A stretch of 32,440 nt of DNA from a virus. This document shows, one piece after another, positions 27,957 through 32,440 of the stretch. The stretch lies in the IMG/VR virus record IMGVR_UViG_3300017992_000721, positions 1-32,440 of that record. One strand, given 5' to 3'. A model generated the notes under the pieces. It ran no database searches. It saw nothing but the letters and a program-made list of their open reading frames with translations, and was not told where the DNA came from. The first letter of the stretch is position 1. Every line of letters begins with the position of its first letter. The position numbers and the translations under genes were made by a program.

Positions 27957-28100
27957 GGCGGAAGTTTGAAGGGTGAAGGGTGAAGGGTGAAGGGTTGATT
28001 GATGATGGCCGATTGATGATTGATGATTGTTGAAGTGGGAAGGGCGGCGTTTCGCGTTCTTCCTTCGTCAATCGACAATCGGCAATCATCAATCGTCAAT
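27957..28100. repeat. Composite element: (TTCACCC)n plus (GATTGNN)/(CAATCNN)
   Basis: Plus strand: GAAGTTTGAAGGGTGAAGGG units to 27994, then GATTGATGATGGCCGATTG and further GATTG units, a spacer, and CAATCGACAATCGGCAATC and more. The right edge supplies the stop (GTD, GAT TGA) of the frameshift-encoded tail gene. It fills the whole gap between that gene and the tape measure ATG. Confidence 0.85.
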
Positions 28101-28844
28101 CCGTTCCTGGGCTATCTCCGACCATCACGCGGCGCAAGACGTCCCAGTGGGCCTTGCAGGGCGGGTGGTAGTCGTCGGGCTGCGGTCGTTCGGCCGTCGG
28201 GTTCATCTGGCTCGGGGTTACGCAGTCGCTTTTCTTCGCGCAATTGCAGTTGTGGAGCATGGCCAGCAGGTGGGCCGTCCGGTTCCAGTCGTGGGCTACT
28301 CGGGCGTTGGTGGCGGTGACGAGATCGCGGAAGGTCCATCCGGCGGGGTCGACTCCGATGATTCCGGCACACTCGGCGACGATTCGCCAGGGGTCGAAAG
28401 GATCTTGTCGATCTCCTCCTCCGTCTTGGCTAGCTCGGCCTCCATCCGCTGGTCCATCTTCGGGCTCTTGAGGATCGAGGAGGCGAGTTCGATAGCCTTC
28501 GCCTGATACTGCTTGTGCTTGGCGATCGTCTCCAGCAGGACGGCCCTCTTGGGGCCCGGGAAAAAAAGCGCGAGGGCCTCGAGAAAGGCGTCGGTGGCGG
28601 CCTGTAGCGCGTCGCCGGCCAGGGCCTGGCCGAATTGCTCGTCGGTCGTCTCGCCGACGCCCGGCTCGACCAGGACCCAAAGGACGTCGACGAACGCGAC
28701 CGGGTCGAGGGTGAGACGCTGCAACAGGTCGGAGGTCAAAACCTCCATCAGGTCGACGTCGAGCCGGGCGCGGACCCGGCGGACGTCGGCCACGGTGATC
28801 GAGACCGTCCACTGGCGGCCGTTTTGGTCGGTAAAGCTGGACAT
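28096..28844 (-). CDS. Tail assembly frameshift product (gpGT type), about 249 aa
   Basis: The second frame is open from before 28844 to the stop at 28098-28096 and is clearly coding at its end: PWRIVAECAGIIGVDPAGW, then LVTATNARVAHDWNRTAHLLAML and DDYHPPCKAHWDVL, the pattern of the second half of gpGT-like tail proteins. It has no start of its own with a ribosome site. A -1 shift from the chaperone frame would join the two. The likely slip is near the frame-0 codons ACC CCT (28394-28389), where CCT can re-pair as CCC; a U UUU UUC heptamer at 28566-28560 is another candidate. The end GTD and stop come from the GATTGA repeat. Confidence 0.7.
28296..28844 (-). CDS. Tail assembly chaperone (gpG type), 182 aa
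   Basis: MSSFTDQNGRQWTVSITVADVRRV, then LDVDLMEVLTSDLLQRLTLD, VDVLWVLVEPGV and DEQFGQALAGDAL match the chaperone encoded before the tape measure gene in siphoviruses. The last 30 residues are Ser/Pro-rich and are mostly the other-frame reading of the downstream domain. The chaperone helps the tape measure protein and tube assemble. The start ATG 28844 lacks a clear ribosome site. Gene order (tube, chaperone, tape measure) is conserved. Confidence 0.82.
   Translation of the reverse strand: MSSFTDQNGRQWTVSITVADVRRVRARLDVDLMEVLTSDLLQRLTLDPVAFVDVLWVLVEPGVGETTDEQFGQALAGDALQAATDAFLEALALFFPGPKRAVLLETIAKHKQYQAKAIELASSILKSPKMDQRMEAELAKTEEEIDKILSTPGESSPSVPESSESTPPDGPSAISSPPPTPE
28389..28394 (-). promoter_or_regulatory. 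Possible -1 frameshift site (ACC CCT GG)
   Basis: Frame 0 reads ACC CCT GGC and the -1 frame reads CCC TGG. A tRNA-Pro(GGG) on CCT can slip back to CCC. It lies just where frame 0 stops looking protein-like and the -1 frame starts (PWRIVAE). The T7 run at 28567-28561 forms the alternative heptamer U UUU UUC in frame 0. Confidence 0.4.
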
Positions 28845-29010
28845 TATGCAAAACTCGTTGAAGGTGTGGGGATGGCGGAAAATGCCTCTTCTCCGGTCCT
28901 TCCCCTCCCCTGGTCGGTCGGGGCCTCATTCACTACCCGGGCGGGATGCCGTAAGCGGCTCGGGGCTTCGGAACCGGCCCGGCTTCGGTTCGGTCACCAG
29001 TCAACCAAAA
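28845..29010. other. Gap of about 165 bp
   Basis: No gene. It has GC-rich stretches with short direct repeats (CCGAAGCC, GGTTCCGAAGC) and no clear promoter or terminator. Confidence 0.5.
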
Positions 29011-29658
29011 TCAACTGGGGATGAAGTCGCTATCGAGGAGGATGCCCAACTTGAACGTGGCCTCGACGGTGGTCGAGAGGTTCGAGGCGACCACGTTGAC
29101 CACGTCGACGCCGGCCAGCGGGTTGGTCAGGCCCATTTCGTCGGCGTAGAACCAGGCCTCGTTGGGCAAGAGAAGCTGGTTGTGGACGTCGCCCTGGTCG
29201 CCGGACCCGTCGAACGACTTGAACAGGCAATGGCCGCCCTTGTCGCAGTGGGCGGCGATCGCCTTGATTTGGTCGCCGTCGAAGAGCATGTCGACGTTAG
29301 CGCAGGGGGCCAGGTAGACCGTAGCGTCGTCGGGCGTGGCGGGCAGGGCGGTCCCGGACCCGTTGGCCAGGACGTAGTCGTAGTTCGACCCGTTGGGCGT
29401 AACGGAAACGACGTCGCAGCCGTAGCGGCACTGCAGGACGCCGTCGGCGTACCAAAACAGGTCGGCCCACTGGCCGGCGGAAATGTAGGTCTGCGTGGCG
29501 ACGGTTACGGTCTGGGTGCCGTAGGTCCAGGTTACGGACTCCTTGGCGACCGGCAGCGTCAGTTCGGCCGATTGCTGGGCCCCTTCGGTCCGAATGAGCG
29601 TCGATTGAATCGAGAGGCCCCCGATCTGAATGACCGAGGACATGGTGGCATTGGCCAT
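29011..29658 (-). CDS. Virion protein paralog 2 (tail module), 215 aa
   Basis: Closely related to the next upstream gene: both have IEIGGLSIQS/IQIGGLSIQS, LTLPVAK, CRYGCDVVS(I/V)TPNG, APCANVD, FDGDQIKA, GGHCLFKSFDGSGDQG and LLLPNEAWFYADEMG, then NVVASNLSTT. The pattern is beta-rich. It differs in the middle (YGTQTVTVATQTYISAGQW). AAGGAG precedes ATG 29658. Position between the tube protein and the chaperone suggests a tail or neck structural protein. Family not recognised. Confidence 0.7.
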   Translation of the reverse strand: MANATMSSVIQIGGLSIQSTLIRTEGAQQSAELTLPVAKESVTWTYGTQTVTVATQTYISAGQWADLFWYADGVLQCRYGCDVVSVTPNGSNYDYVLANGSGTALPATPDDATVYLAPCANVDMLFDGDQIKAIAAHCDKGGHCLFKSFDGSGDQGDVHNQLLLPNEAWFYADEMGLTNPLAGVDVVNVVASNLSTTVEATFKLGILLDSDFIPS

Positions 29659-29682
29659 CGTGATGGCTCCTTGTGTTGGTGG

Positions 29683-30354
29683 TTATCCGCCGCTGGCCGG
29701 GACGTAGTCGTTGTCGAGCAGGACGGCCAGCTTGAGTTTGGCGGTGGTGGTGGTGGAGAGGTTCGAGGCGACCACGTTGACCACGTCGTCGCCGGCCAGC
29801 GGGTTGGTCCGGCCCATTTCGTCGGCGTAGAACCAGGCCTCGTTGGGCAACAGAAGCCGGTTGTGGACGGCCCCCTGGTCGCCGGACCCGTCGAACGACT
29901 TGAACAGGCAGTGGCCGCCCAGGTTGATGTGGGCGGCGGCGGCCTTGATTTGGTCGCCGTCGAAGGCCAGGTCGACGTTGGCGCAGGGGGCAAGGATCGG
30001 GCTGATGCCGTAGGTGTCGTAGGAGTATTGGGTCGGCAGCGAGTCGCCGGACCCGTTGGCTAGCGTGACGTCGTAGTTGTCGCCGTTGGGCGTGATGGAA
30101 ACGACGTCGCACCCGTAGCGGCAGCCCCAGCCGCTGGTGGAGCTATACCAAAACACGTCGGCCCAGTCGCCGGCGGCGATCGCGTCGTCGTCGGCCACGG
30201 TGATCGTCGACGTGGCGGCGGTCCAGTTGACGGCCGCCTTGGCGACCGGCAGCGTCAAGGCGGCGGCGAGTTGGGCGGACTCGGTCCGGATAATCGACGA
30301 CTGGATCGAGAGTCCGCCGATCTCGATTACCGCGTTATGGGTGGCGTGGGCCAT
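29683..30354 (-). CDS. Virion protein paralog 1 (tail module), 223 aa
   Basis: The sister copy of the 29011-29658 gene, in tandem with a 24-nt gap. The C-terminal halves are nearly the same, while the N-terminal third and the loop before APCANVD (QYSYDTYGISPIL) differ. AGGAGG lies before ATG 30354. Two copies of one structural gene could form two neighbouring rings or adapt to different partners. Ends YVPASGG. Confidence 0.7.
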   Translation of the reverse strand: MAHATHNAVIEIGGLSIQSSIIRTESAQLAAALTLPVAKAAVNWTAATSTITVADDDAIAAGDWADVFWYSSTSGWGCRYGCDVVSITPNGDNYDVTLANGSGDSLPTQYSYDTYGISPILAPCANVDLAFDGDQIKAAAAHINLGGHCLFKSFDGSGDQGAVHNRLLLPNEAWFYADEMGRTNPLAGDDVVNVVASNLSTTTTAKLKLAVLLDNDYVPASGG

Positions 30355-30378
30355 CGGGTGGGCCTCCTATGTCGGGGC

Positions 30379-30798
30379 TCAGACCCAGGCCGGCGCGCGG
30401 GTGCTGTAGGTCGGCTTGGCGGTAACCGTGACAGTAACCGCCTCTTCCAATTGCTCGTTTCGGGAGAAGTTTGAGATCGTGAAATCGGCGTCCAGGCCTT
30501 GGCCCGCGCCGGCGACGTCGTCGAGCACCGCCAACGCAACGGCCGTGTTGTTGAACCAGGCGGCCTTGATGGCGTTGAAGGCGGCGTTGGCCGGGTCCCA
30601 GACCATTTCGAATTCCACGCTGCCCTCTTTGAGCGTGGAGACCATTTGCCGCCAGCCGTTGGCCCCGCGGGTGGTGACGTCGGCCTCGGCCTTTTCGAGG
30701 TTAAGCGTCACGTTGCGGACGTTGTCGACCAGGTTGGCCGCCGTGGAGCCGGCGGTGCCCCAGTAGAGCTTGCAGTCGAGTCCTAAACGGTATCCCAT
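30379..30798 (-). CDS. Phage tail tube protein, 139 aa
   Basis: GLDCKLYWGTAGS, then VRNVTLNLEKAEADVTTRGANGW and TLKEGSVEFEMVWDPANAAF and a final TVTVTAKPTYSTR match small siphovirus major tail tube proteins: N-terminal strand, long loop, beta sandwich. Length 139 is normal. AGGGGA precedes ATG 30798. It lies two genes upstream of the chaperone, the usual order. It would polymerise into the tail tube around the tape measure. Confidence 0.82.
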   Translation of the reverse strand: MGYRLGLDCKLYWGTAGSTAANLVDNVRNVTLNLEKAEADVTTRGANGWRQMVSTLKEGSVEFEMVWDPANAAFNAIKAAWFNNTAVALAVLDDVAGAGQGLDADFTISNFSRNEQLEEAVTVTVTAKPTYSTRAPAWV

Positions 30799-30885
30799 GT
30801 GTTTTCCCCTTGTGTTAGGTGGTTGGCAGCAACGCGGGGAAAACGCGGGGTTGGGCGGTTCTTCTCGGCGGTTGGGTGGTTTGGG

Positions 30886-31290
30886 TCAGTAACGGACGGA
30901 GCGAGCCCAGAACTTGGACAGTCGCGGGCGGATCTTCTCCAGGGCAGTCGACATGAACGGGCGCTCGGGGTACTGGTCGCCGCGGAAACGTTCGCCGTGT
31001 TCGTGGGCGGCCCCGGCGCGGCCGATGATGCGGTAATCGGGGCCGACGAGGCCCCAGGTCTTGGCCGCGTTGAGGTAGTAGAGGATCGACGTTTTCAGCC
31101 GGCGGGTGGGGCTGCGTGGCGGCTGGCCTTCCGGGCTCGGGTCGCCGCTCTTGTTCGGCTTCTTCAGCGATCGACGCGCGACCACACGCAACAGGCGCAG
31201 GGCGTGGCCGAGGTTCTTGATGTCTTCCTTCTTGCGGGTCGCTCGGACCCGACGGAAGTTGTCGCGGGTTTGGACTTTGTAGCCGATCAT
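30886..31290 (-). CDS. HK97-gp10-like head-tail connector / tail component, 134 aa
   Basis: A basic N-terminus (VQTRDNFRRVRATRKKEDIKNLG), a helix with LRLLRVVARRSLKK, a Pro/Arg loop and then LVGPDYRIIGRAGAAHEHGERFRG followed by RPFMSTALEKIRPRL fit the gp10-like connector family. The PERPFM(S/R)xAL motif near the end is typical. It would complete the tail end. It lies 12 nt after the SGNH gene, upstream of the tube gene. Confidence 0.72.
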   Translation of the reverse strand: MIGYKVQTRDNFRRVRATRKKEDIKNLGHALRLLRVVARRSLKKPNKSGDPSPEGQPPRSPTRRLKTSILYYLNAAKTWGLVGPDYRIIGRAGAAHEHGERFRGDQYPERPFMSTALEKIRPRLSKFWARSVRY

Positions 31291-31301
31291 GGGGTTGCTG
31301 G

Positions 31302-32357
31302 TTAGTTGATGGCGGCGGCGATCGCATCGGCGAGCGCGGCGTAGCCGGCGGAGGTCGGGTGGATATAGTCGCCCGGTTCCTGGGCAAGCAGGCTGTCGTT
31401 GATGACAGAGGAAACGTCGATATTCTGTAGGCCGTTGGCGCTACACCAGGAGGCCATCGCGGTGTTGTAGGCGTCGAACTCGGTGTTCCAGTAGTCGGCA
31501 TCGTGGCCGCCGGCCGTGTAGCCGTCGGCGACGTGGTACAGACTCATTCGGGCCAGGGTCAGGCCGCCGGCGGCGGCGGCGGCCTGCATGGCCGCCCAGT
31601 GGCCTTGGTGGGTGGCGATGGGCATTTCCGCAATGGCGTCGTTGAAACCGAAACAAGCAACCACGCACGCCCCCGGGGCGGCATACGCCGAAACCCGAGT
31701 TGTCCATTGAGATTCACCCCAGGCGGCTGTCTGGCTGCCAAGGCCGCAATTCATGGAGGCGGCGGCGCCGATTCGAGCGCGGATCAGGCCGGCGAAGTTG
31801 CAATCGATCGAGCGGCGGCCGGCTGCGTAGAAATCGGAGTTCAGCGCGCCGGACCATTGGGAGCCGGTGAGCGACGCGCCGATGGTTACACTGTCGCCGT
31901 AGGTCAGGACGTCGGGCTTCCAGCCGCGGAACTCGGCAATCAGGTAGCTATTCGTGCTGGTATACGGCCAGTCGCCGGCGGCGAGCTTCTCGCCGTTGGC
32001 GAAGTGTAGCTTGCCGGCTCCGGATGCCCCGTAAGTGGCCAGGCGCTCGGCTCCCTGACGTTGGAAGGTGAGGCCGATCGAGTCGCCCGCCTGAATCTCG
32101 ATCGGGTTGTCGAGGCTTACCCAGGTGGCGTGCGGAATCTGACTATTCGGCAACGTCGATTGGCCCACGGGCGTGTAGGCGTCGAGCGATGCGGCGTCGT
32201 TGTCGCGCCAGGCACGAATCGCGGCGTATTGTAGCGGGCCGTTGGCGGCCTCGTCGCGGAGGTAGTAGCGCACGGAGGTGACAGGCCCGTCGATCAGCGA
32301 GCGGGCGGCGATCGAGGCGTCGACGGCCGCCGTCGTGTCGGGGTAGGGCCAGCCCAA
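31302..32357 (-). CDS. SGNH/GDSL hydrolase with N-terminal beta domain, 351 aa
   Basis: Catalytic motifs are clear: LTYGDSVTIG with Ser156 (block I), FGFND with Asn239 (block III) and DYIHPTSAGY with Asp330 and His333 (block V). Residues 1-145 form a beta-rich domain that could bind sugar. Such enzymes remove acyl groups from glycans, and in phages they sit on virions to attack capsule or exopolysaccharide. The only start in frame after the upstream TAG is TTG 32357, without a ribosome site. A good ATG with GGGGGGAG at 32382 lies in another frame. The gene lies first in the visible operon. Confidence 0.8.
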   Translation of the reverse strand: MGWPYPDTTAAVDASIAARSLIDGPVTSVRYYLRDEAANGPLQYAAIRAWRDNDAASLDAYTPVGQSTLPNSQIPHATWVSLDNPIEIQAGDSIGLTFQRQGAERLATYGASGAGKLHFANGEKLAAGDWPYTSTNSYLIAEFRGWKPDVLTYGDSVTIGASLTGSQWSGALNSDFYAAGRRSIDCNFAGLIRARIGAAASMNCGLGSQTAAWGESQWTTRVSAYAAPGACVVACFGFNDAIAEMPIATHQGHWAAMQAAAAAGGLTLARMSLYHVADGYTAGGHDADYWNTEFDAYNTAMASWCSANGLQNIDVSSVINDSLLAQEPGDYIHPTSAGYAALADAIAAAIN

Positions 32358-32440
32358 TTCGGAAGCGGGCGACGTTTCGCATACTCCCCCCTATTTCACT
32401 TCCTCGAAAGCGCGCGAAGCGGCGGCGCGGCGGAAATGGC

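Noticed and set aside
29011-30354. Tandem paralogs considered as a diversity-generating retroelement target
   Set aside because: No reverse transcriptase or template repeat is visible, and the differences are not at adenine-biased sites near the 3' end.

Overview
The window is about 32 kb of GC-rich DNA that reads as part of a temperate, siphovirus-like phage genome. Nearly every gene is on the minus strand, so transcription runs right to left. The host is probably a planctomycete. That is an inference from the base composition and from several short repeat families that I remember from planctomycete genomes; no search was run.

Right end (about 32.4-22.9 kb): the virion module. In transcription order it holds an SGNH hydrolase, an HK97-gp10-like connector protein, a tail tube protein, two tandem paralogous virion proteins, a tail assembly chaperone with a second frame joined by a likely -1 frameshift, the tape measure protein, and four distal tail or unknown virion genes. 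Next (22.6-17.0 kb) is a surface-sugar cassette: two GT-B and two GT-A glycosyltransferases, a sulfotransferase and small unknown genes. From 16.7 to 15.0 kb are two unknown early genes and two XRE regulators. A small plus-strand unit (14.16-14.99 kb) encodes two membrane proteins.

From 13.2 to 14.16 kb there is no convincing protein gene, but the stretch is dense in promoters, operator-like palindromes, intrinsic terminators and long-range complementary segments. It probably makes one or more structured RNAs. An excisionase-like gene and a tyrosine integrase follow. Beside the integrase is the 3' half of a tRNA-Pro(GGG), flanked by paired repeats that look like integrase arm sites. Phage genes continue on both sides of this tRNA fragment, so it is best read as attP of a non-integrated phage genome rather than as a prophage end.

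Left of attP (11.3-7.0 kb) is the early region: a LexA-type DNA-binding protein without a peptidase domain, a lambda-O-like replication protein whose gene contains palindromic repeats that may be the origin, a DUF2303-like protein, CsrA and small unknown genes. The left end (7.0-0 kb) holds accessory genes: a Gp37/Gp68-family (DUF5131) protein, a methyltransferase, a radical SAM protein, a YiiX-like papain-fold protein, a secreted membrane-anchored trypsin-like protease and a 32-residue membrane protein.

The most unusual feature is a set of 7-bp-period repeats at gene junctions. One family, (GATTGNN)n facing (CAATCNN)n, repeatedly supplies the stop codon of the upstream gene. Another, (TTCACCC)n, ends right at the start codon of the next gene in place of a Shine-Dalgarno site. 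In one case an array reads through and joins two apparent genes.
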